This document shows positions 12,701 through 22,318 of a stretch of 29,599 nt of DNA, piece by piece. The position numbers were made by a program, and so were the translations under genes. Position 1 is the first letter of the stretch; the number at the start of each line of letters is the position of its first letter. The notes under the pieces were generated by a model that saw only the letters and a list, made by a program, of their open reading frames with translations, did not search any database and was not told the origin of the DNA. The stretch spans positions 87,992 to 117,590 of the forward strand of contig WELA01009987.1 of NCBI GenBank assembly GCA_009602735.1, written 5' to 3'. The DNA is from Mesotaenium endlicherianum (Eukaryota; Streptophyta; Zygnematophyceae; Zygnematales; Mesotaeniaceae).

Positions 12701-13328
12701 CGCCGGAGTCCTCTCTTATGGAGGGCATAGCTTCTACTCCCGTGGAGCCTGGATCAGATCCTTGCTCAATTATAGATACATCCATCTTCTCGTATCTTTC
12801 TAAGTACAGATGGAAGTAATAACGTCTGATTAACACTGGCAGAAGGGATGTAAAGACCTGGCTGCCGAGAATCATGAGAACTAGCAAGACGACCTGGTCG
12901 AAGATTGAGAAGGTCTTCATCCTTACCGTTACTAAGCCCGTGACACAAACTGCTGAGGTTGCATTGAAGAAAGCATCTATGAACGATATTTGGCCGAGAG
13001 GTCCCTTCGGAGATAACCATATGATTAGAGTGCCTATTAAGTCCACCACAATGAAATACAAAAGGTGAAGCCTGTAGAATGTCAGGAACTTCTTTATTTT
13101 CTTTGGTATTCTTGTCCTTTTCGAAAGCCCCCACAGATACGTCCACAATGGTTGGAGAAGCCGGCTCCCACTCGACTTTGAAGCAGGTGGTGGGGGTGAT
13201 TCAACTCTGTTCTCAATGTCGTAGCCATTGTCTGCTCCAGCATTGCTTTCGACAACGATCTCGTTCTCTCGCTCGTTCTCTCGCGTGCTTCCATTCGCAG
13301 AGGGTGCAACAGGCATTGCAGGAGTCAA
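5934..13328 (-). CDS. HKT/TRK-family cation transporter, nine exons
   Basis: Predicted plasma-membrane K+ (or Na+/K+) transporter of the HKT/TRK/KtrB superfamily. Coding exons on the minus strand: 13328-12418, 11823-11667, 10849-10498, 9645-9528, 8876-8613, 8198-8107, 7258-7106, 6357-6291 and 6030-5934 (stop). All introns are GT-AG and every junction phase agrees, giving 736 aa. Residues 1-80 are hydrophilic; membrane segments begin near 85. The four pore loops read VTGLVTV (G131), ANAGF (G365), RSSGM (G492) and YGNVG (G607), so all four filter positions are glycine. A cytoplasmic loop at about 180-305 is rich in E, Q and S. GRHRGLP at 649-655 resembles fungal TRK proteins more than angiosperm HKTs. 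Exons 1-7 are secure by homology. Exons 8-9, a basic/serine-rich tail, rest on phase, splice motifs and the stop. The start is the first Met of the open frame. At 736 aa it is longer than typical HKTs (about 500-560). Confidence 0.88.
6481..6534. other. Nested inverted repeats in transporter intron 7
   Basis: GTGCCGC (6481-6487) is exactly complementary to GCGGCAC (6528-6534). Between them lie two perfect hairpins: GGTAC-AAAAA-GTACC (6490-6504) and GGTAC-AAAAAT-GTACC (6509-6524). The outer stem with two inner hairpins could form a three-way junction; alternatively the outer arms can pair through both GTGCCGC and GGTAC. More GGTACAA words follow at about 6542 and 6559. The element lies inside intron 7 (7105-6358, minus). 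Confidence 0.7.
7681..7712. repeat. (GT)n microsatellite in transporter intron 6
   Basis: An imperfect GTGTGTGG/GTGCGT tract on the plus strand, read as CA on the gene's strand. It sits within intron 6 (8106-7259). Confidence 0.85.
7955..8014 (-). pseudogene. Decayed partial copy of transporter exon 6
   Basis: This segment of intron 6 aligns with the 3' part of exon 6 and its donor (8101-8162). The first 15 bases are identical (GGCCACCTGAGAAGC on the plus strand), and by eye about three quarters of roughly 60 positions match. The splice donor context TTCTCAG|GTGGCC is conserved. In the copy, the two cysteines of the real exon (CNPVPPATTC) are lost, and the region corresponding to the filter motif YGNVG and the 3' splice site is absent. 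It is therefore a broken tandem duplicate, not a plausible alternative exon. Confidence 0.65.
8071..8100. repeat. (GGA)n tract next to exon 6 donor
   Basis: A GGA trinucleotide run on the plus strand reads as (TCC)n on the gene strand. It starts a few bases after the exon 6 splice donor, so it is a pyrimidine-rich 5' intron end. Confidence 0.85.
8441..8504. repeat. (CA)n microsatellite in transporter intron 5
   Basis: An almost pure AC dinucleotide tract of 64 bp, with one GC interruption at 8461-8462. It lies in intron 5 (8612-8199) and reads as (TG)n on the gene strand. Confidence 0.95.
8984..9004. repeat. (GT)n microsatellite in transporter intron 4
   Basis: A GT run on the plus strand (CA on the gene strand), flanked by GTGC/GTGCGT words that continue to the exon 5 acceptor at 8877. 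Confidence 0.85.
9661..9707. repeat. (GC)n/(AC)n tract upstream of exon 4 acceptor
   Basis: Alternating GCGC then ACAC sequence of about 47 bp. On the gene strand it is (GT)n-(GC)n ending 16 nt before the 3' splice site of exon 4. Confidence 0.9.
9897..9916. other. Short assembly gap inside a C-run
   Basis: Eleven C, three N (9908-9910), then six C, in transporter intron 3. The true length here is unknown; no exon is affected. Confidence 0.9.
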
Positions 13329-15160
13329 GAATCTGGCAAGAGCAAGCGCTTATAAAATATGCAGGATAATTTCTTAGCTCGCTCAGAACACCAGGTTATC
13401 CAGCGGAGCTAGAGTAGTATGACGAGAGTAGGGTCGCGAATATTACGTTCCATGTACTACCGACATTTCTCGTAGTTTCATACCATGAAAGGACCACATC
13501 CTACAAATATGTGTACTAATATATACGCCTGTGAGCCTGTCATGGTAAGGAGCAGGCGAGTTCGGGAAAGTGCAAGTTCTGAGAAGCACTCTCCGAAATT
13601 CGATGCGGATGCACGCGCTTTAGCTTGCTCTGGGCCACTTCTGGGCGCAGCTCTACTGTAACTCGACTTCAGGAAGTTGACGCTCGCAACGCTCCAACTG
13701 ATCGTGGCGAATGGTGAAATTGCAGCAGCTTGATTGGAATCAGAGAGTCGTGAGTCGTGAGCCAGTGAAATGCAGTGAAAAACTGGTGTGCACATTACGG
13801 TACTGAATGACATCAGAATAGAGTCACCCAAGCTGACCCAGCCACATCCAACCAGCACCCAACAAGACTTTGCAACACTCTCGCCCACTCTCGCCCATTC
13901 TCGCCTGTACAGTGTACGACAGGTACACACTCCCCGGCAGTAGTAACGACAATGAATCACAAAGAATAGACCCATCGTCCCGAGCTACTCACGAACTTTT
14001 GCTTCTATTTCGTGATTCGTGGAACGCTTTGCTCGCTCCTAAAGCTCAACTTGATCTCTTCAAGAGCTCGTCATTATTGGAATTCATGCTATAAGCATGC
14101 AGTTCCTGCACTATCCAGGAGAAATTTTGCAGGTCCTGCTTAGTCTCTGATAGAGGTCATATCAAGCCCTCTGATATGATTACATGTTCAAGCCACAAGT
14201 GCCACCTGGTATTTGACGCATTCATTGGGTATAAATTGTGGCGGACTACAACTAGGAAAATAACACAATAGGCACCTTCCTCGTATGGATCTGTTTGAGA
14301 CTGAAAGTATGTCGCTTAGTGACACAATATGGTGACTAGGCCTCACTATGATGACAGAAGGAATAATTTTGGAGAGCTACAACACTATTACTCATGAAGG
14401 TAACTATTGGGTACAACATGATAGAGACATGCCGGAAGCAGGTCTGCATGCTTCAAAAAAGTCATGCTGAAGAGTAGGTGAGGAGAAGCAGGTCTGCTAC
14501 ATGAAGGATCTTCGGCGACAATTAAATGGCAGAGTGAGGCCCCTGTCCCTTTCACCTTCAATTTGCTGTTCAATCAGTCCTTCACGACAGTCTTCTTCAA
14601 AGATGGTGTGATATATTTGCATGTGCAAGGTGGCACCAGCAAGGTCAAGTCTGCAGGAACTTGGAAGTATGAGATGGCTCCGCTTACAACCTGGCAGTAA
14701 CACCCATCAGAATTCGAGGCTTTGTAGAATAAGATGAGAGCCATCAGCTGACTTACTTGCTGCCTTTTAAAATGCAGTCTTCATTTAGCATCAAATTCAC
14801 TTTAACTACAGAACCATGTGGCACACAATCAAACGCAGGAGTTCATGCCTTGTGACCACTCTTTTGCAGATAGGAAATTTTGAATCACTGAAACAAGCTG
14901 CACTCTTTGTAAGTACGAGCCTAGTTGTACAGTTTAAGATTTAAATCTGAAATATGAACACACCTCCTCTCAATAAGAGATGGAAGTGACCACCGTTGTC
15001 ATTCGATCCGAAACCCTCAGCCTAGATGTGTGTACTACTACATATCATACATTATAGTTCTCAGTTTAAGCTTCGACAGATATGGTGAGGATCTTCGTGA
15101 GGACTCCCGTTTTCTGTTTGTGTTTTGTATTTGAGTCAATAATAGCATTGGCATGCTTGT
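13329..15160. other. Intergenic region between two minus-strand genes
   Basis: This is the 5' flank of the transporter and 3' flank of the plastid zinc-finger gene. A 165-codon minus-strand open frame (13478-13975) exists but shows no recognisable domain, has serine/cysteine-rich composition and no supporting context, so I do not call it. A 10-bp repeat, TCTCGCCCA with small changes, occurs three times at about 13877-13906. Nothing else could be supported. Confidence 0.45.
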
Positions 15161-16704
15161 CTAGTACTTGCCAGCCTTGTCAGTTTGACCTGCGCACAGC
15201 AAAGGATGACAAACACAGAAGTATAAGAATTCCAGTAATATTCTTATGCAATGTACTCAGCATCAAAGTGTTTAAGCGAGGAAGTGCAAAGGGGAGGCCC
15301 AGATGGCCCAGCCTGAAATTACCAAGCTGTTGCACGCATGGATTTTGGTAGGTATACGAGCAAATATGGAACTTACCGAGCTTGCCAAGACCTTTGCAGG
15401 TTTGGCAAACAATCTGCTGCTGGTCCTTGCGGGCTGCGTTGCCCACAAGCTTGCCACCTGCTCCACTTCCGCGAACGAATCCAGCACCCCCACACTCGGG
15501 GCATCTGCAAATTCCAATACCTCAGCTCCCCGTCAGATGCAAGCCCACCTTCTCAGACAACATTAGGCATAAAATTCTTTGTTTGGTAGATGGTAGCTGT
15601 TTAGCAATCTAGCTTAATGTATGGGCGGTATCAGCTGACTCAAGGAGCATAGTACTGCTGTCGCAATTTTCGCTGCGTGCAACAGCGAAAGTTTCAATTC
15701 ATTCTCCTTAGCCCCATCAATGGGATTGGAGCTATTGATATGGAAGGAAGTCTTGAATATATAACAATGGTCTGCTAACACATTATTAGATAACAATGAT
15801 ACTACCGCGGTTACAATCATAAGCAGGAAATTTAATTCAGCTTGTGTGTCCAGCACACGATACGTAAGTTGCTGCCAGCTGCCAGAACACACTGATTCTG
15901 TCCATAACCAGCTAAATACTGGCAATGTTGCACTATGACACCAAAGCTAACCCAAAATGTAGTACACAAAATTGGAAGAAGGCGGATGGAGCATTACGTG
16001 TCCTTGCGGGAGAAGATGAGGGGGAAGGCGGAGCCGACAAGAGCAATGGCCACAGCTCCGGCAATGAGGTAGGTGGTACCGGAAGATGACACATCACCAG
16101 CTACGCAAACCACGCGTGCCCTGCTAGTTCCAACCTGCAGGTAGTAGATTTCTCATTTTAGTGCATACATTGTGAAGACTTCTTATGAGCTAACGGTAAG
16201 ACCACTTCCTCTCCCAGTCAAGTTTCTGTGTAGGCTGCAGCATTCGAGTAAATTTCACGATTGAATAGCAACCTCTGACTTCGCTTAATTGTATCTCTCA
16301 AGATACTGAACAACTTAGTAGTTTTCTTTGCAAAGCATGGGCTGGTAGTCTAAAGGCTAACGAGTTATTCCTCACGTAGGCATGCACAATGGTATGCTAC
16401 CAAATGCTGAAACATTTACATCCATTTCTCCAGCTGGAAATAGCTCTAGCAAAGCAGCCTCCGAAGCACATGATTTAAAACAGCAATGGGCCTCTGACTT
16501 CGCATGATAGAGCGTAGTGCCGACTGAAGAAACAAACTGGCATACCTGGGCATTGACGCGCTGCCCAAATGAAACCTGCTGCCTAAGTGGCAGCTTCGAG
16601 GAACCTAGACCAGATACTGTGGCCGGGACACTAGCCTTGTTGACATTAGCACAAGCAAGAGCTGCGGGTGCAACAAGTGCGCTTGTGATAGCAATGGCGG
16701 CCAT
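15161..16704 (-). CDS. Plastid DnaJ-type zinc-finger membrane protein, four exons
   Basis: Coding exons on the minus strand are 16704-16546, 16134-15998, 15504-15377 and 15189-15161 (stop TAG). All introns are GT-AG, phases agree, and the protein is 150 aa. Residues 1-53 contain no acidic residue and are rich in A, V, S, K and R, as expected for a chloroplast transit peptide. One membrane segment lies at about 74-94 and ends in FSRKDTC. Two CxxCxGxG zinc-binding motifs follow: CPECGGAG (100-107) and CQTCKGLG (132-139). The short last exon encodes QTDKAGKY. From memory this matches a small plant chloroplast family with a DnaJ cysteine-rich domain. It is related to BSD2 and LQY1, but LQY1 has four such motifs, so I do not assign that name. 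A role in folding or redox maintenance of thylakoid proteins is inferred only. It is divergent from the AAR2 gene. Confidence 0.85.
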
Positions 16705-16793
16705 TATGACGATGAATTGGACTTGGATAAGCGAATTATGGTTAGTTGATTCTTAGGAGGAAGAGTTCTGTAAAAATCTATCGGCTCAGTCAG

Positions 16794-16799
16794 TATATA
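16794..16799 (-). promoter_or_regulatory. TATA-like element of the plastid zinc-finger gene
   Basis: The minus strand reads GGTATATACTG here, about 90 bp upstream of the start codon at 16704. Position and sequence suit a TATA box with a 5' leader of roughly 60 nt; no transcript data support this. A GTAGT repeat (16802-16818) lies just upstream. Confidence 0.4.
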
Positions 16800-17070
16800 C
16801 CGTAGTGTAGTGTAGTGCACGTTAACTGCAACCGATGTGCCAATGTGTGCTAGCAGTTGGCAGTGTTCGATATGAGCTGGACAAAGCAAGCGGGAAGATA
16901 ACCCGTCCGCTTTTCCTTATCTACAACGAACGCACGTGAACCGCGATGCCCGTTGAAGTACAATTGGTACTCGAGCTGCCACACACTACCACAGATGACC
17001 ACAGACCACCATAGACTGCCATAGACCACCACCACAGACTGCAGAGGACTTCATTGAAAGCTGGTCAGTC

Positions 17071-17120
17071 ATAATCATTGATAATCACTGATAATTGCTG
17101 ATAATCACACATAATTATAT
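17071..17120. repeat. 10-bp-phased GATAAT-type repeat
   Basis: Five consecutive 10-bp blocks begin with ATAAT: ATAATCATTG, ATAATCACTG, ATAATTGCTG, ATAATCACAC and ATAATTATAT. Three of the junctions read TGATAAT. The spacing equals about one helical turn. GATAA is the core of plant I-box/GATA-factor sites, so this may be a cis-element of the photosynthesis-related gene, but that is inference. Confidence 0.7.
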
Positions 17121-17648
17121 CTTGTTTCTGAATTGAAACGAAGTGAACCAGGTTGAATTGCGTTGAAGGACGTAAAACTACGGCCTTCGTCTGGCCTTCG
17201 TAGACAAAATCCTGGCGATTTCAACTTTTCCACGCACCTGTAAAAATGCAATACAAACCGAAAGTTGATTCAAGATTTAAAAACGTCTCCAGGAGATGTG
17301 TAACTTAACTTATGATCTGTAAGCGATACATGCATGCATGTTTTGAAGACTCCAAGCCAGACCAAGAGAAGGTCAATCCTATCTTTTCATTCTTCTCCAC
17401 CTTCTTGCATGTATCGAGGTTCTCTACTTTTGGACTTAAGGGCTGAGACGTAATAATAGCCTACTCTTGAAGGTTTATATTGCAAGGTAATAGCAAACTC
17501 TGAAAAAGGCATGCAGTAACGTTTTCTTCTGGGACTGACTTAACAGTGCAAAAGCAGGTGGTTCTCCTCCAATATTTTTTTGCCGTAAATTGCCGTATCT
17601 ATGTCCTAAGCCCCTGTCGACGAGGTGAAGGTCTCCTAGAACGCAGCC

Positions 17649-18617
17649 ATGGCCAGTCCAACTCAGCAGGATACGACTGCAGCTTACAGGGTGGAATTGA
17701 ATCAAGAAGAAGCTAAAGATATGGTGCAGAGGGGAGCCTCTCTACTCTTCCTCGATGTACCACCTGGCACTTCTTTGGGGATTGACCAGCAGGTGCTTGA
17801 GCTTGCCATTATGTTGCTATTGTCACATGGATCAGGAATGACGGGATAGTCAAGAAACTTCTGAAGTGCTCTTTTATGAAATGTGAGTTGTTCTTAGAGT
17901 TCTGAACTTTAGGTTACGTAAAATATACCTAGTCCGTGAGAAGGCACTTGTGCAAGTGCTTGGGAGCTAGGAGGGCGGAGACAGAAATGTTATATACTTA
18001 CACGCTGGTTCTGCGAGAAGGTTCTAAAATGCACGAGTTTGCACTTCTAACTTATTTTTTGTTCAGAGCTCTCCTTATCTTTGTTCGATCATTATTTTGG
18101 CATTCTGAGTTGAGCATTTTGTCAAAAGGTTACTGTGCCCGACTTTGGAACTTCGTTCTACTTTAGGAACTATGTTGTTCGAGCATGCTACTGAGAAGTC
18201 CTCCAACTTTTATGCAAACAACATTTTTCTCCATAAAATGCCTCGTTTTTAAACCTTATAACCTGGTGCTCGAAGGACTCGGACCTGGGAATGGAAAGGG
18301 CAGATGTTTGTGGTGGGTCCGAAGTTCAAGGGCGTCAAGATGTTGCCAGCTGGCACCCACTTTGTCTACACAAGCGCCACTGGCAGGTGTGGCCATCAAA
18401 CCCTGGCACAGATTCCCTGCATTTTGTTTTCTGTCTGACTTTGTGAAATTCTGTTGCTGGTGCCGCACCCTAAACGCATGCCTGGGTGCTTAATGTGCTG
18501 GAGTTCTGAGGATGATGGTGCTTCGGCTATATAAAGCCTCCCTCAACGCTAAGCCATGAACAATAAACTACTTTGCAGGTTCCCCCGTTTTCCACGCCCC
18601 CACGCCTCCCTCCAATA

Positions 18618-18683
<66 letters not shown>

Positions 18684-19081
18684 TCACACACACATGCAAA
18701 CACACACACACAAAGAGTAGCTCTCTTCTTTGGAACAAAGTCCATGTAAGAGTTACACTTGCGATGCGAGCATTTTGTGACAGTCTGAGAGCAGTTGGGA
18801 CTTGTCTTGGAATGCTGGCAATTGTCATGCATGGTGCCCCGCCTCTTCACCTTCCTCCCCTAACTAGGTAGCATCAAGAAGGACGGGCATCCAGAGATGA
18901 CCCCAAAGTGGTCTATTAATCACCTTCAAGTTTGGATCGAGCATGAACGCGTCAAACACAATGGAGCTCATGATTTGCATCCACACTGTGTTTGTGTGTG
19001 CGGGCCTGTCTGCCTGCAGGCATGGGAATGAGGCAGCACCCGTCACCGGATTCTTCCTCCACTTGTCACCTTCACAGGCAC

Positions 19082-19174
<93 letters not shown>

Positions 19175-20172
19175 NTCATTTATCATTGCCACGTCAATGT
19201 TACACAGGAGACTATTGTAAATTGGATATAAATTTTTTGTCAGCTCCGCATCCATTCTCACAAGGGATTGTAGAACTTGTGCTATTCTGAATACACCTCA
19301 CCAGCATACAGAATAAGAATAAGTATCTTTCCTTGAAAGAATGGAAGAGTGCTCACAACTTTGCAAACTTTCTGCATCTATGTCTCGCACGGCTAGCAGT
19401 AGTGCCGGTCGCTACCTTTTACCAGAAGAAGAGCTCAGCAGGATTGTAACCCAGGTGGCGCCCTGGGCGGCGGCAGCTCCTGTGTCATGCCACGTATGTA
19501 GGGGAGGGAATGGGGCACAGGGCCTGGGGTTTTGGGAGTTGGACCACGACGCACTCTGCTGAGGAGAGTCCCCACCATTGATTCCATCGCGCGGTTCCTT
19601 GGATTGCGCGCTGTATCGTCGCGGAAGTCAAATCGGCAAATCTCAAGTTTCTGCAGGTAGTCCTGGGGTACAAGCCAGCCATGCGCATGCCTGTGTGTGT
19701 TTGCCTCTGCGTCGTGTGAACGGTCGCGTCAGCCGGTGGGGGGTGGCGCTCGCGCATGGGCGGCAGGTGGTGGTGCGACAGTGGGATGCCCGGCAGGAGT
19801 CTCTGGCGGCGCTGCACGACCCCGACCAGGTGTGGCCCTCTGTCCACATCGCACGCCTTTTTGCGTCGTGGGGTGTATGTAAGTGCGTGCGCGTGTGGCA
19901 CTCACACACAGGCACACACAAACAAATACAAGAGAGGTTGTTCTATGCGAGTTTCTTTCTGTATACATGTGAGAGTGTGTGCGTGCGCGTGCACGTGTGC
20001 TGAATGCAGCCATGCGCGCCCCTGCGTACACATACGCACTCATACACGCAGACAGAGGCTGTTCTTTTTTTGTATCAATATATAGATCTATCCAAATCTT
20101 TATATTATATTATTTATGTTTTAATCTGTATTAATAAAATATATATTATGACATATTCATACATATATATAC

Positions 20173-20203
<31 letters not shown>

Positions 20204-22224
20204 CGTCTGCAATCAGCTACATCCATGTAGGACATGTAGACTACTCCCCAAGATGCGCTTGCGCTCTCGAATGCGAGAAGACTGTAGTTTTGCGAGCACT
20301 GATGCATGTACTGTTGCGGCCATTCTCTTGGACGTGGATGTCGTTCCAATTCGTTCTTACGTATGTGATGACGGTGGACCCGCAGGAGGAGCGGTATGCA
20401 GCGGCCGTGAGGCGGTTTGAGTTCGACTCACAGCTTGGGGCGTTTGACATCCACAGCTACGCCACCTGGCAGAGGCTGTCCAATCACATCACGCCAGGTG
20501 TCATCTCAAGGCATGGTACTGTCACGTCCTCTGCTGCGGACTTCATCTCCGCTCTGACAAGCTCCCTGACGGAATGAGATCCCTTTCCCTCTATCTCTCT
20601 CTTTGCCACGTGCATGGAGAACACGTGCATGCACTTCGTATATACATGCATGAGAGAGCTCGTGGTCCCCCAGTAGCAGGCAGACGCTAACAGCCCTCAC
20701 TCTATTTTTTCAACCTTCTGTACCTGATTGTTCCTTAGGAATTTGCGTCAGGTCAGCAGGGTGCAGGCGGGTGCTGGCTGCAGCCCAGTCACTGGCTTAG
20801 TCGGTCAGACAGTGAGCCAGCCAAGAAGGGGTGGTGCTCGGGTGTCTGCACGTCATGTCTGTGGGCCTCCCGCCTGGTGATTGTGTACAGACTCAGAGAA
20901 CGTCCCCATGCACGCGTGGGTAGCGCGCTCTCTTGCTTGCACGTCTCTTGTGTGCGCATCTTTATAATCAACGCGTATGCGGTGACCTTCAGGTGTCCAC
21001 CAACGTCGGAACGCGGAGACTGATGCTGACGAGGATGCGGATGCACGGGGGTGGCCATTTACCGTCTGGGTGTGGAATGGGGTGCAGAGCCCGTGGGGGG
21101 TGAGATTTCAGTCATGGCGGAGGCTGACCTGGCCGACATGCACCCCAAGACAGCTGGTGAGCTCCGGCTGGTCGAGCAGCTCCAGCGCGGCAGGGCCAGC
21201 CAGGCGGCGCCGCCTGAGCCCTCCAGCAGCGCACAGCCGGGGGATATGCCCCCCCTTTCTGAGGCAGGCGGGGAGGCCGCTCCCAGTGGGCCAGGGGAGA
21301 CGGGCGGGGAAGATTTGCCAGGAGGAGCAAGGCCAAGCAGCGAGACGCTTCCAGGAGACAAGGGCGAGGTGACAAGTGGCAGCGGGAGGTGCTTCTACAC
21401 GCGCCTGCCGCGCCTCGTGAAGGAGAAGGGCATGACTGCGCGGCAGCTGACTGAGCTGAACCTGGACAAGGTGTGCTCTTGCCACCTCGTTTTCTCGCTC
21501 GCTCGCTTGCTTGTTCGCTCAGATCCCCTTCCCCTCTCGCGTGTCATGCTCTCACTCATGCGTTTTCAGCCACTCTCTCGTGCCCTTGCTTGCGTGCATG
21601 CACGTACCCACACATGCATGCGCAAGCCCGAGCGTGTGCTCGCGTGCGTGTGCCTCGAGCTGGCGGGCTGAAAGGGTGGAGGTCGGCTGAGAGTGAGGGG
21701 GGTCTCACAGTGCCTGCTCCCCCAATGGCTCCGCCTCCTCGGCAGCTGTGTGCCAATCCTGCAAGCTGGCAGATTTCCGTGGGGGCTTGAAGTAGGCAGA
21801 GGTCATCAAATTTTCGATGGTGTCGTAGTTGTTGATAAGGATGTGTGTTTGTGTGCCTGTTCCTGTCTTCAGGCGTGTCGGATCTGTCCGCGCGTTGTGC
21901 TCTTCTCGGCATCTCTCAGTTGCGAAGAGCAGCTGTGGGGTGGGCAAGGAATGAGGCAGGAGAGAGGGGGCACAGAAAAAGAACTCCTGCAATTGTCAGA
22001 TATCCGTACTCATTCTAAGACTCCTTGAGTGCGCTTGCAGTTAGAGACCGAATGGGTCTTGTAGAGGAGAAACAAGAAAAAGGAAGAACCATAGGGTTGT
22101 TGCTGTGAGCTTGTGGGTCTTCCGGGCAGAGCGAGGCGTTGGAGCGCGTGCTGGAGGGCGAGTACGGGGGCGCCCAGGAGCTGCTGCTGGGAGAGATGCA
22201 GTTCTCCTTCATTGCCTTCTTGGT

Positions 22225-22318
<94 letters not shown>

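Larger units (their letters stand above)
16705..17648. promoter_or_regulatory. Divergent promoter region
   Basis: This 944-bp spacer separates the start codons of the minus-strand plastid zinc-finger gene and the plus-strand AAR2 gene, so it must hold both promoters and 5' leaders. It includes CCACAGACC-type short repeats at about 16982-17040 and the phased 10-bp repeat listed separately. No gene was seen inside it. Confidence 0.65.

Noticed and set aside
13478..13975. 165-codon minus-strand open frame
   Set aside because: No family resemblance, no promoter or splice context, and composition like the surrounding intergenic DNA.
15272..15377. Alternative last exon of the zinc-finger gene ending SPLHFLA
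   Set aside because: An acceptor at about 15315 keeps the frame, but the exon at 15189-15161 encodes QTDK, matching the family's C-terminus better.
15161..16704. Naming the zinc-finger protein LQY1
   Set aside because: LQY1 has four CxxCxGxG motifs; this protein has two and a different layout.
19341..19562. 73-codon frame starting MEECSQL in AAR2 intron 3
   Set aside because: AAR2 homology joins ...LSPSQ directly to VVVRQWDAR in phase, leaving no room for this segment.
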